38,026 bases of DNA. Source: Arthrobacter wenxiniae. GTDB lineage: Bacteria; Actinomycetota; Actinomycetes; Actinomycetales; Micrococcaceae. The stretch lies in assembly GCF_013376105.1 (NCBI RefSeq), contig NZ_JAAMFM010000038.1, positions 1 through 38,026 of the forward strand, given 5' to 3'. Both the position numbers and the translations under genes were made by a program. This document shows positions 1-8,021 of this stretch, one piece after another (positions within the stretch are counted from its first letter, which is position 1; the number at the start of each line of letters is the position of its first letter). A model generated the notes under the pieces. It did not search any database and was not told the origin of the DNA. It saw nothing but the letters and a program-made list of their open reading frames with translations.

Positions 1-67
1 GACCAGCGGGGACTCCGTCAGGCTGACCCAGGCCCTGGCAGGGAAAGGAGTAGCACAACTAAGCTAA
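1..67 (+). CDS. C-terminal fragment, possibly IstB (IS21 helper ATPase)
   Basis: An open frame (codons starting at base 2) enters from outside the window and ends at TAA 65-67, giving about 21 residues that begin TSGDSVRLTQALAG. The short GDS-x-R-L motif close to the stop resembles the C-terminus of IstB-type ATPases of actinobacterial IS21 elements. That comparison is from memory and rests on few residues. The multiple short repeats that follow directly (about 109-201) fit an IS21-type end, which strengthens the call. It could be another protein tail. Confidence 0.4.
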   Translation, partial: TSGDSVRLTQALAGKGVAQLS

Positions 68-108
68 AACACCGGACCAGAATGGCCAACCACAAACCTG
101 TAATTGCG

Positions 109-201
109 GACAGATCTCATGGCCATATCCGGGCATTCATACTGGCCACCAGCGGGCAGAAAACCTGGCCGCTGGTGGGCAGAAGCTCATGGCCCTTGAC
201 A
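109..201. mobile_element. Putative right end of an IS21-like element with multiple terminal repeats
   Basis: Three related blocks follow each other: GGACAGATCTCATGGCC near 109, GGGCAGAAAACCTGGCC near 155 and GGGCAGAAGCTCATGGCC near 177. The last runs into CCCTTGACA, ending in CA at about 201. IS21 elements have multiple related terminal repeats and end in TG...CA, so this is read as the end that goes with the fragment at 1-67. CCACCAGC and GCTGGTGG also form an inverted pair here. The left end lies outside the window, so the assignment is not proven. Confidence 0.4.
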
Positions 202-398
202 TTCTGGCGCGGGTGCGGTCAAGTACGTGTTCCTAGAAGCGGCTGATGCAGGGGCTCAATTCACCTTTCCCCCCGTCTGGGTGGAAGCAGCAGCTCCGTC
301 TGCTCCCCAGTTAATTATTCGCTAGGGTCGTTACACGAACGATCAGGCTACGATAGGGTCACAGGTCTGAACAAGATGCTCGAGCGAGGCGGGTCGGT

Positions 399-614
399 AT
401 GAGTTTCAAGGTGGTCATGACGTACTCAGATGGGGATCGAGAGGAGCTCGATGAGGTCTTCGAGACAGAGAGCGAAGCCGAGGAGTTCGGGTTAGAGCAA
501 GTTAGCAACTTCGGCGCCGGCGGTGAAGTTCTTCATTTGTCAAATCCAGGTGATTACCCAGCGTCCAGTGAAGGGGTAGAGGCAGACTACGAGGTGCTCG
601 AAGTCGAGGACTAA
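399..614 (+). CDS. Small acidic hypothetical protein (71 aa)
   Basis: A 71-residue, strongly acidic protein (many Asp and Glu, ending EVLEVED) with an amphipathic pattern and no signal peptide or membrane segment. The ATG at 399 is the first start in the frame; the upstream bases (GCGAGGCGGGTCGGT) hold only a weak ribosome site. I do not recognise the family. Its frame is clean and its codon use looks actinobacterial, so it is probably real. It lies in the leftmost partial unit, between the IS21-like end and the first tRNA-derived att module. Confidence 0.6.
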   Translation: MSFKVVMTYSDGDREELDEVFETESEAEEFGLEQVSNFGAGGEVLHLSNPGDYPASSEGVEADYEVLEVED

Positions 615-809
615 TTCCGACGACGACGTACCCCGCACCTCACCGCAGGAGCCGAGCGGCGGGCATGGCGTCGTTTCTGCGTGTCCTTCCACTTCCATGG
701 CAAGCTATTCGACTACCCGGGCCGCAGTAGGTTAGTGTGACATTTCGCGGCGCCGTGCCGAGAAGTACGAGGCCCTTCGCGAAGCCAAGGGCAAGGGGAG
801 GTTCATTTC

Positions 810-992
810 GTGGCAAAGAACAAGCTGGATGGGGTCACATTCAACAAGCTGATGGATGAGTTTGGTGAGGCTGCCGCAGTGGAGACCCTCAACGATGTCA
901 ACGCGGGGAGAATACGCGCTGAGACTGTGGAGAAGTACCTCTACACAGACGAGACAAAGGAAGATTACGCTGAGCGCCTACGCAGTGAATAG
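810..992 (+). CDS. Small hypothetical protein (60 aa)
   Basis: GTG start at 810 preceded by the purine-rich AAGGGGAGG (792-800) at suitable spacing, which decides the start. The 60-residue product is predicted helical, with an alternating charged and hydrophobic pattern (MAKNKLDGVTFNKLMDEF...), and ends with an acidic helix. No catalytic motif is visible and I do not recognise the family. It resembles small soluble accessory proteins of unknown role. Function unknown. Confidence 0.6.
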   Translation: MAKNKLDGVTFNKLMDEFGEAAAVETLNDVNAGRIRAETVEKYLYTDETKEDYAERLRSE

Positions 993-1708
993 CGACTAGT
1001 CACACGTTTGCGGGTGTGTCGATGGGGCCGAATATCGCACTGCCTGCACGAGATGCGGGGATAGCGATAAGTGCCTCGTTCTTGAGGCCAGTGACACACA
1101 GCCCCCGCACCATTGCGGGCAATTTCATCGCGCGGGGTAAACGGGCATCCCGCCAACGGCGCGGGCACAGAACTCAAGGCCGGCGTCGCACGAATATGCC
1201 ATGACCCTGAGCTCCAACCACTCAAGAACGTCACGACCCAAATGGGTCGTCCCTATGAATCCGTCGGGGCCGCCGCGGAACCCATAAAGGAATCTTCACT
1301 GCCTGACTGGCGTCGGACTGCCCTCCGCGAGCAAATCAACCTTGGCCAGGAAGAGAGCTCTAAAATATCAGAGCAAAAGTGACAAAATCTGCTGATGGAA
1401 TTCTGGTCCAGCAGCCAGACACCCTAAATTACAGGGCAAAGGTCACACGCGCGCGAGAGGCCGCTCACTGTCCCCGGCCGTTAGCCAACCGGCAATCTGA
1501 ACCAAAAAATGCCACGAGGTCGCCCGCAACGAGCACCGACTAGTGTTTCGCATTCCCGAAGAGCGGGCATCTCCTCGATCGACGCCCGAGGCGTAAAATG
1601 GTAAGAACAGCTGAGGGCATGCGTTGCTCCATGGCAAATTGCTGGCAAGCCTGTTCGTTGCGGGAATGGACGTACAAGCCAAAATTACATCGGGAGCGGA
1701 AAGCATCC
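993..1708. other. Gene-poor stretch, no supported gene
   Basis: Several overlapping open frames of 60-130 codons occur on both strands, but none has a convincing ribosome site, a coding-like third-base pattern or a recognisable protein. It is probably the degenerated right part of the leftmost integrated unit, which ends at the att module starting at 1709. Confidence 0.5.
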
Positions 1709-2053
1709 ACTCCCCTTTTACTTCCCCTTTTCAATCTAGAACTACGCCAATGCACGACATGCCACAGCCTTCGGAACCAACGAAGTACCGCCAAAACACG
1801 CCGATTTTGGCAGTCAACGACACCATGCAAAAGCCAGATGACTAGATTCTCTTGGCCGTCGGTTCGAGTCCGACCCGGGGCACCAATGTGGCCCTGACCT
1901 GCGGTTATGTCCCGCAGAGGCAGCATATTTCAGGCCAACTCCCCTTTTACTCCCCCAATTCAGCGAAAGATTCTTCCGATTTGACTCCCCCTTTTGCGCA
2001 GGACGGACTTCCTCTTTTCAACGCACGGACGCCGAGGCCGCGAGATTCCACGG
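1709..2053 (+). repeat. att-like module 1 (tRNA 3' remnant with arm repeats)
   Basis: The core starts at GATTCTC (1845) and contains a complete tRNA T-arm (GTCGG, loop TTCGAGT, CCGAC), then acceptor strand CCGGGGC, discriminator A and CCA (to about 1884). Upstream, ACTCCCCTTTT at 1709 and ACTTCCCCTTTT at 1720 form a tandem arm pair exactly 136 bp before the core. Downstream, CCCTGACCTGCGGTT (1892) and more arm repeats occur at 1938 (ACTCCCCTTTT), 1949, 1984 and 2007. GATTCCACGG at 2044 also recurs in the other modules. Relative to modules 2 and 3 the T-stem has a paired change (C to T, G to A) that keeps the stem intact. There is no D-arm or anticodon arm, so this is a remnant, not a tRNA gene. 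Confidence 0.8.
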
Positions 2054-2276
2054 ATTTGACACTCCTGGACGAGTGAGATTTGGAGCCGGGAGCGTTCGCC
2101 CTCCGAGCCCGGCGTTACGAAGTTGGTCGTGGATCCTTCGATGGCCGCGTCAGATTCATCTCACTGGAATCGTAAGTCAGGAATGGATTCGATCCTGATT
2201 CGAAGCTCATGGAGATCGTTGCAGCCTCCAACAACCACCCCGACCGCAGCGACTGAGAGCCCCAGCGCTTCTCCCC

Positions 2277-2450
2277 CTGGCAACGCCGCTCGTCAAAGTT
2301 GGCGAGCTCCACGGCGCCGCCGTTGCGTACACGCGCTCCTATGAGCTCGTTGCCTGGTATGACGACGACGGAGCCTACCGGCTCGAATGGTTCCCTGCAG
2401 TCCAAGTCAACCGCCTGGAGAAAAAGGACTGGCACGGCAAATACTCATAA
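2277..2450 (+). CDS. Small hypothetical ORF without a standard start (57 aa)
   Basis: An open frame ending at TAA 2448-2450 has a good coding third-base pattern and a plausible protein (VKVGELHGAAVAYTRSYELV, then an acidic-aromatic stretch and LEKKDWHGKYS). No ATG, GTG or TTG lies at a sensible place; CTG at 2277 is the most likely start if the gene is alive. It may instead be the 3' part of a truncated gene at the edge of island A. A strong hairpin follows at 2481. Family not recognised. Confidence 0.35.
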   Translation: MATPLVKVGELHGAAVAYTRSYELVAWYDDDGAYRLEWFPAVQVNRLEKKDWHGKYS

Positions 2451-2480
2451 CCGACTGCCGACCGCCGCCCCTTAAAAGGC

Positions 2481-2521
2481 GGGTGCCGCCGTCGTACGGT
2501 ATACGTTCGACGGCGGCACCC
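2481..2521 (+). terminator. Strong hairpin terminator
   Basis: A perfect 14-bp stem (GGGTGCCGCCGTCG at 2481-2494 paired with CGACGGCGGCACCC at 2508-2521) with a 13-base loop. It stands 30 bp after the stop of the small + strand frame and also beyond the 3' end of the minus-strand isomerase operon, so it could stop transcription from either side. No long T-run follows. Confidence 0.65.
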
Positions 2522-2840
2522 CCTTACGAGATCGGCCCGGCACCCGCCTCGGCTTGTTCAACCGAAACGTAATTCGTCTCCTGGCCCGATGCACCCCAGA
2601 CCAATAGCAGCAATGAAATATGCCAATGCTGCTCGCCATTGTTTGGGCGTCTGATCGACATCCTCCGCGCGAACTCCGCACAGCTCTGCATGCGTGGGTG
2701 CGTCGTTGTTTCCGCAATTGTGTGCCGGGCTGCTTACTGCGAGGTGCACCGGTGGAAACTTCTTGCAGGTGGAGTTGACGCTTCAAGTGCACAAGGGTGG
2801 CAAGTTTTGGGCGGGAGCGAGGCTGGCGATCGCATAGAGG
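2522..2840. other. Intergenic stretch, no supported gene
   Basis: Between the hairpin and the 3' end of the isomerase gene. A minus-strand frame around 2558-2749 has moderately coding-like residues but no ribosome site or known family, so it is not called. Confidence 0.45.
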
Positions 2841-3890
2841 CTAGAGAGATGTCCGGGATCGTGCTCCGGAGGTTGAGGACACCGAATGCTCCGGCCCTGG
2901 CATCGGCGGCCTGCACCAGATGAAGTCCATGGAGCCGCCCGCCAACACGCGTCCCGCACCGAACGGAACCAGGAGCGTGTCACCGGCGGCGACGGCCAAA
3001 CGCTGGCCATCGGCAGTTTCGAGGCTCCCCTCCCCCACCGTCACAACAATGACGCCGAACCCAGCGTCGAGCTCGATCCGCCCGGAAGCTGTCAGGCGTT
3101 CGACCCGGAAGAACACTTCACTGCCGGCTGCAAGGGTCGACGCTCCGGCCCGCGTTATCAGCGCACCGATCTTGGCTTCGGAGCGACCCCGGTGATCGAT
3201 GGCTGACAGAGCGGTCCTAAAACCCAATCCCAAGTGTCCTTTCGAGGTGCCGTCCAGAGCGTATCCGTCCCATTCCAGCAGGATAGACAAGTCCTCCGGC
3301 TCCTGGACCTCGACCAGGAAGACGCCTTCGCCGATGGCGTGGGGCATTCCCGGCGGCACAAAAACACTGTCGCCGGGGAAAACTTCGATCGCATGCATGG
3401 CGTCCAGCATCGCCGAAGTGTCCTGCGTCCTGACCCATTCGGCAAGCTCGTAAGCAAGCACGTCATGCCGGAATCCGAGGTGGACGATGCCGCCTTCCAG
3501 GACCAGCCACGCTTCCGCCTTGCCGTGGTGCCGCCCCAGATGCGTGGCGGCAAAGTGCCGCGTCGGGTGGAGATGGACGGGCAGGCGCTGGCCGGCGTCG
3601 AGCATCTTCACCAATACCATTGTGTCCGCACCAAAGGCGATCACGTGCTCCTCACCCAGCCAGTGGACGGGGTCCTCAGCCACAGCATCCCGGAGGGATT
3701 GACCACCGGCCACACGACTCAAGCCAAGGGATGCTTCCCCGAAAATGGTTGTCGTCGAACCCACCCAGTCCTCGGGAACATGGCTGCCTGAGGCCGCAGC
3801 ACCTTTCCCTGCCCTGAAGGCCCTGATCTTGGCCCCGCCGCGATAGAACCGGTTGGCGGGCTGGTTGCCGGACAGCCGCAATATGGACAT
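2841..3890 (-). CDS. manA: Class I phosphomannose-isomerase-like enzyme
   Basis: A 349-residue cupin-fold protein of the type I mannose-6-phosphate isomerase family, which interconverts an aldose phosphate and a ketose phosphate in the cytosol with zinc. Likely metal ligands are H106 and H108 (in VHLHPT), E126 (in KAEAW) and H184 (in GMPHAIGEG), in the family order. The second cupin half (about 220-330) is present. The ATG at 3890 is 10 bp after the DeoR gene and AGGAG lies in that gap, so the two form one transcript. The context (sugar importer, kinase, aldolase) suggests isomerisation of the imported sugar rather than cell-wall mannose supply. The true substrate is unknown. Confidence 0.85.
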   Translation of the reverse strand: MSILRLSGNQPANRFYRGGAKIRAFRAGKGAAASGSHVPEDWVGSTTTIFGEASLGLSRVAGGQSLRDAVAEDPVHWLGEEHVIAFGADTMVLVKMLDAGQRLPVHLHPTRHFAATHLGRHHGKAEAWLVLEGGIVHLGFRHDVLAYELAEWVRTQDTSAMLDAMHAIEVFPGDSVFVPPGMPHAIGEGVFLVEVQEPEDLSILLEWDGYALDGTSKGHLGLGFRTALSAIDHRGRSEAKIGALITRAGASTLAAGSEVFFRVERLTASGRIELDAGFGVIVVTVGEGSLETADGQRLAVAAGDTLLVPFGAGRVLAGGSMDFIWCRPPMPGPEHSVSSTSGARSRTSL

Positions 3891-3900
3891 GCGCCGGCTC

Positions 3901-4743
3901 CTAGCTGGCCACCGCGGGTGGATACATGACTTCGACCTCGTTGGCTACCAGCAACGCGGCAATCTCATCCGGAGGCGCACAGTCAGTGACGAAGTAGTCC
4001 GCTCGGCCCAGTTCGGCCACCTGCGCAAACAGTCGCCGGCCGAACTTGGAGGAATCGGCCAGGAAGGCCACCCGGGACGCGTTCGCCATCATCTCACTCA
4101 TCATGACAGCCTCGGCGACGTTACTGGTGGAGTAACCGCCCTCAACTGAGACGGCGCCCACAGCCAGCAGCGCCAGATCGCACTGGACGCCGAGTTCCTT
4201 CCCCCCAATGGCTGCCTGGAAACTCACAGGCCCAATAGTCGCCTGGGCCACCTGGTGATAGGTCCCGCCAAAAACGTACAGGTCGCGGTAAGCCTTGGAG
4301 GACAGCTCCGCAGGAAGACGCAGGCTGTTCGTGGCCACCGTGAGCCCGCGGCACTCACCCATGTGGCGAGCCACGGCTAGGTTGGTCGTTCCTGCGTTAA
4401 TCATGACGACGGAGTCGTCCTGGATCAGAGTGGCGGCCAAGGCACCTATGGTTTCCTTGGCAGACGCCTGCAGGCGCAGGCGCACGTCAATGCCGGTATC
4501 GGCCTGCGGTAGCGAGGACAGGCTGACGGCGCCGCCATGAGTGCGGATGAGGACGCCGTCGCGGTCCAAGCGGTCAAGGTCTCGGCGGATGGTGTCGGTG
4601 GATACATCCAGGCGCGCAGCCAGTTCGGCTACAGTCACTTCCCCGGCTTCCTGCACGTAGGCCGCCAGCACGGCCTTGCGCCCCGCCGGCAGGTGGCGGG
4701 TTGATCCATCTCGGTCTGTAGCGGACGCCATGTTCGTAGTCAT
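3901..4743 (-). CDS. DeoR/GlpR-family transcriptional regulator
   Basis: About 280 residues. The N-terminal DeoR helix-turn-helix reads GEVTVAELAARLDVSTDTIRRDLDRL followed by the family signature GVLIRTHGGAV. The C-terminal part is the sugar-phosphate sensing DeoRC fold (INAGTTNLAVARHM, then FGGTYHQ). It lies upstream of, and probably cotranscribed with, the isomerase gene, and is divergent from the ABC-aldolase-kinase operon that it probably represses until a phosphorylated sugar is bound. Starts are ambiguous (TTG 4749, ATG 4743, ATG 4731). None has a clear ribosome site, so 4743 is a choice. Confidence 0.9.
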   Translation of the reverse strand: MTTNMASATDRDGSTRHLPAGRKAVLAAYVQEAGEVTVAELAARLDVSTDTIRRDLDRLDRDGVLIRTHGGAVSLSSLPQADTGIDVRLRLQASAKETIGALAATLIQDDSVVMINAGTTNLAVARHMGECRGLTVATNSLRLPAELSSKAYRDLYVFGGTYHQVAQATIGPVSFQAAIGGKELGVQCDLALLAVGAVSVEGGYSTSNVAEAVMMSEMMANASRVAFLADSSKFGRRLFAQVAELGRADYFVTDCAPPDEIAALLVANEVEVMYPPAVAS

Positions 4744-4760
4744 AAGCAATTATTACAACT

Positions 4761-4806
4761 TTTTGCGGAATTTTGCTTGACGTCTGCTGTTTTTTGCAGA
4801 TATGGT
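4761..4806 (+). promoter_or_regulatory. Divergent control region: phased TTTTGC repeats and a sigma-70-type promoter
   Basis: TTTTGC occurs at 4761, 4771 and 4792, spaced 10 and 21 bp, so all three face the same side of the helix. They overlap a promoter for the ABC operon, TTGACG (4777-4782), an 18-bp spacer and TATGGT (4801-4806). Their position between divergent genes makes them candidate operator half-sites for the adjacent DeoR protein. Binding is inferred. Confidence 0.5.
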
Positions 4807-4873
4807 CGAGAGAATCGTGCATCAGGACGCATAAATGGGCGTATATCAGCACGTCTGAGATGGGAGTGGCAAA

Positions 4874-6157
4874 ATGGGCAACGATGCTCTGTCAAGGCGA
4901 AATGTCCTTGGATACTTTGGAATGGCGGCCGCGGTCGCGATGACGGCAAGCTGTGGCACGGCCAATGCGGGCAAGTCTGCTGATGGAACGGTCACCCTGG
5001 AATTCGCCCAGTGGTGGGAGCCCGAATTGCCCAAGGGCTCGCTGCGCACTTTGATGGACACCTTTGAGGCGAAGAACCCCGGCATCAAGGTCAAGCTCCT
5101 GAGCGGGCCCTACGCCTCCACGAAGGAACAGGTCATCGCCGGTGCGGCTGCAGGCACCATGTCTGACGTCGTCGGCCTGGACGGCGCCTGGATCAACGAC
5201 TTCTCCAAGCAGGGCTCGCTCGCCGATCTGTCAGCCCTGATGAAGGAATCCAAGTACGACCAAAGCCAGCTGGCCAGCCAGGTCAAGATCGACGGCACCA
5301 CGCTGATGATCCCGGCCGTGAACTTCGTCTACCCGATGTTCACCAACGACGATCTGCTGGCCAAGGCCGGGGTGTCCAAGCCCCCGTCAACTCGGAGCGA
5401 ATTCACCGCGGCCGCCGTCGCCATTAGCAAGGTCGACTCCAACGTCAAGGGCTGGGTGCTCCCGTTGTCCCAGGAAGCCCCGAACGGCATCCAAAACGAT
5501 GTCATGTCCTGGGTGTGGGCCTCCGGCGGCAGCATGCTCAAGGACGGCAAGCCCGATCTCACGAACGACGCCGTCCATAGCGCCGTCAACTTTGTCCAGG
5601 ATCTTTGGGACAAGAAGGTAGTGTCCCCCGGCGCCCTGACCATGAAGGAACAGGACAAGGTGGAGGAGTTCACAAACGCCCGGGTGGGTATGATGATCGA
5701 CTCCCTGGCCCACATCAAGCTGATCAGGGAGAACAACCCGAAGCTGAAGTTCAGCATCTCCGCCGTTCCCGCCGTCGACGGCTTCACGGGGAAGAGGGGC
5801 ATCCCCTACGCAGCCTGGGGCATCGGCATTGCGGACAACTCGCCCAACAAGGCCGAGGCTTGGAAGCTGGTGGACTTCCTGATGAGCGAGGAAACCAACG
5901 CCAAGCTGTCCTCGCTGTCCAATTCCTTCCCCGGCAACACCAAGGCTGTGCCCGACTTTGTGGACAGCGATGCCTTGTTCAAGAAGGCATTCGAGATCTA
6001 CAAGGGCGGCTACCCGGCCAACGAGTTCGTGGGCCTGCCCGTGGCGGAGCAGCTGATGCGCAGCTTCGACGAGGAACTCCAAAAGACCCTCAGCGGCCAG
6101 CAGAACGTCGACAAACTGCTCGCCAACGCCCAAGCCACCTGGATGAAATCGTTCTAG
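4874..6157 (+). CDS. ABC sugar transporter, substrate-binding lipoprotein (family 1)
   Basis: A 427-residue extracellular solute-binding protein of the MalE/family 1 type. The N-terminus has a twin-arginine motif (SRRNVL, residues 7-12), a hydrophobic stretch and a lipobox ending TASC, so it is probably exported folded by Tat and anchored as a lipoprotein. The mature part has the usual family pattern (FAQWWEPELP, VVGLDGAWINDF, then a helical C-terminal lobe). It is the first gene of the operon with two permeases, an aldolase and a kinase. GGGAG lies just before the ATG. No ATPase subunit is encoded here, so a shared MsiK-type ATPase elsewhere probably powers import. Substrate unknown. Confidence 0.92.
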   Translation: MGNDALSRRNVLGYFGMAAAVAMTASCGTANAGKSADGTVTLEFAQWWEPELPKGSLRTLMDTFEAKNPGIKVKLLSGPYASTKEQVIAGAAAGTMSDVVGLDGAWINDFSKQGSLADLSALMKESKYDQSQLASQVKIDGTTLMIPAVNFVYPMFTNDDLLAKAGVSKPPSTRSEFTAAAVAISKVDSNVKGWVLPLSQEAPNGIQNDVMSWVWASGGSMLKDGKPDLTNDAVHSAVNFVQDLWDKKVVSPGALTMKEQDKVEEFTNARVGMMIDSLAHIKLIRENNPKLKFSISAVPAVDGFTGKRGIPYAAWGIGIADNSPNKAEAWKLVDFLMSEETNAKLSSLSNSFPGNTKAVPDFVDSDALFKKAFEIYKGGYPANEFVGLPVAEQLMRSFDEELQKTLSGQQNVDKLLANAQATWMKSF

Positions 6158-6169
6158 GAGCCCTCCCCC

Positions 6170-7129
6170 ATGAAATCCACTCTCAAAGATCCCGAGCCGC
6201 TGCTGGAAACGCAGTGGCCGGCTGACCCGGTCAAACCAAGGAAGGCCGGCTGGGGCGGCCTGAAGCGCCGGCTGGCCCCGTACGGGTTCGTTTCGCCTAC
6301 CGTCATCCTGATGTTCGTGCTCATGCTGGTGCCGATCGTCATGGTCATCGGGTATTCGTTCATGAACAACGTCATCATGACCAAGCACCCGAAGTTCGTG
6401 GGCCTGGACAACTACGTCACGATCCTGACGGATAGCGTGTTCCACACAGCCCTGGCCAATACTTTGGCCTTCACCTTCGCCAGCGTGGCGGCCCACATCG
6501 TGCTGGGCCTGCTGTTCGCCATGCTGCTGAACTCCCCGCTCCTGGGCACTCGTTTCAAGGCCCTGTTCCGAGCGGTCTATGTGCTCCCTTGGCTGTTCAC
6601 GGTGGCCATCATCGCTGTGCTGTGGCGGCTGCTCCTTGACCCCAACGGCGTCATCAACTTCCTGCTGATGAATGCCGGCATCATCGATTCCAAGATTGAA
6701 TGGCTGTCCTCCCCGGGCACGGCACTGTTCGCGGTCACGTTCATCAACATCTGGGCGGGGTACCCGTTCTACATGGTGAGCATCCTGGCCGGCCTGCAGG
6801 GCATCCCCAAGGACCTGTACGAGGCGGCCACCGTCGACGGCGCCAACAACTTCCAGAGGTTCCTGCATGTCACACTGCCCCAGCTCAAGCCGATCATCAT
6901 CAGCATGGCGATGCTCGATCTGATCTGGACCTCGCAACAGTTCGCATTGATCTGGATGACCACCGGCGGCGGACCCATCAACGTCACCGAGATGCTCAGC
7001 ACCTACACCTACAAGTTGGCGTTCAGCCAGTACCAGTTCTCGCTGGCCTCCGCTGCCGCCGTCGTCATTCTTCTGCTGTCGATGATCCTGGCCTTCTTCT
7101 ACATCCGGCACCAGAAGGCGAGGGATTGA
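6170..7129 (+). CDS. ABC sugar transporter permease (MalF type)
   Basis: A 319-residue membrane protein with about six transmembrane segments and a cytosolic N-terminal tail. The EAA loop that contacts the ATPase is EAATVDGANNFQRFLHVTLP. The ribosome site AGGAG overlaps the stop of the binding-protein gene. It pairs with the next permease to form the channel of a carbohydrate uptake (CUT1) transporter. Confidence 0.93.
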   Translation: MKSTLKDPEPLLETQWPADPVKPRKAGWGGLKRRLAPYGFVSPTVILMFVLMLVPIVMVIGYSFMNNVIMTKHPKFVGLDNYVTILTDSVFHTALANTLAFTFASVAAHIVLGLLFAMLLNSPLLGTRFKALFRAVYVLPWLFTVAIIAVLWRLLLDPNGVINFLLMNAGIIDSKIEWLSSPGTALFAVTFINIWAGYPFYMVSILAGLQGIPKDLYEAATVDGANNFQRFLHVTLPQLKPIIISMAMLDLIWTSQQFALIWMTTGGGPINVTEMLSTYTYKLAFSQYQFSLASAAAVVILLLSMILAFFYIRHQKARD

Positions 7130-7130
7130 G

Positions 7131-7976
7131 ATGACCATGACGAAGGCGCAGAAGAGGGTGGCCAGCAAGGCCGGCATCATCATCGCCCTGCTCACGGGGG
7201 CCGTATTCGCCGCGTTCCCGGTGTTCTGGATGGCGGTCAGCTCATTCAAGGCAAACTCCGAAATCTTCGAATTCCCGCCCCGGATCATCACGGAGAACTT
7301 CTCCCTGACGGCGTACACCACCATCCTGACGGACCCCGCCAAGGTGCGGTTCTTCATCAACAGCTATGTCGTGTCGATCGGGGTGACCATCCTGACGCTG
7401 ATCGTGGCCATCCTGGCCGCCTATGCGTTCAGCCGCTACCAATTCAAGGGCAAACACCCGCTGAACATGATCATCGTCAGCGTCCAGGCGGTGCCGCCCA
7501 TCACGCTGCTCATCCCGTTCTTCGGCCTGATGGTGGTGCTGCGGCTCTACAACACGTACCAGGGCCTGATCCTGACGTACATGGTGTTCACGCTCCCCTA
7601 CGCCATCATCATGATGACCGGCTACTTCAACACCATCCCCAAGGAGCTCGACGAGGCCGCCAAAGTGGATGGGGCAAGCTCGTTCGCGGCCCTGTGGCGG
7701 GTCCTGGTACCGGTGTCCATCCCGGGCATCGTGTCGGTGGGCATCTACACGTTCATGATCGCGTGGAATGAATACCTGTTCGCGCTGACCCTGACCCGTT
7801 CCGTGGACATGCGGACCGTGCCCGTGGGCATCCAATTGCTCATGGGCCAGCACTCCTACCAGTGGAACGAAATGATGGCCATGAGCATCCTCGGCTGCAT
7901 CCCCGTTCTGATCTTCTTCCTGTTCTTCCAGCGGTACTTCATCGGCGGGCTGACCGCCGGCGGAGTCAAGAGTTAA
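7131..7976 (+). CDS. ABC sugar transporter permease (MalG type)
   Basis: A 281-residue inner-membrane permease with six predicted segments and the EAA motif DEAAKVDGASSFAALWRVLV. The ATG lies one base after the TGA of the previous gene (ATTGAGATG), implying translational coupling. It ends with the long C-terminal segment and ...GGLTAGGVKS tail usual for CUT1 MalG-type subunits. Together with the preceding MalF-type protein it forms the translocation pore. Confidence 0.93.
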   Translation: MTMTKAQKRVASKAGIIIALLTGAVFAAFPVFWMAVSSFKANSEIFEFPPRIITENFSLTAYTTILTDPAKVRFFINSYVVSIGVTILTLIVAILAAYAFSRYQFKGKHPLNMIIVSVQAVPPITLLIPFFGLMVVLRLYNTYQGLILTYMVFTLPYAIIMMTGYFNTIPKELDEAAKVDGASSFAALWRVLVPVSIPGIVSVGIYTFMIAWNEYLFALTLTRSVDMRTVPVGIQLLMGQHSYQWNEMMAMSILGCIPVLIFFLFFQRYFIGGLTAGGVKS

Positions 7977-8021
7977 CCCCCAATTTTCCATTAGCCCAAC
8001 AACAATCCCAGGAGAATCACC

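Noticed and set aside
1113-1382. An 89-codon plus-strand frame
   Set aside because: No ribosome site, no coding third-base bias and no family resemblance.
1845-1886. A tRNA gene
   Set aside because: Only the T-arm, acceptor 3' strand and CCA are present; upstream bases give no D-arm, no anticodon arm and no matching GCCCCGG strand. The same holds at 18404 and 36914.
1709-2019. A CRISPR-like array from the repeated ACTCCCCTTTT units
   Set aside because: The units are 11 bp, directly abutting or irregularly spaced, with no spacers and no cas genes; they fit integrase arm sites.
5387-7360. A 657-codon minus-strand open frame
   Set aside because: It lies opposite the ABC transporter genes and has a His/Gln/Asp-rich composition typical of antisense frames in GC-rich DNA.
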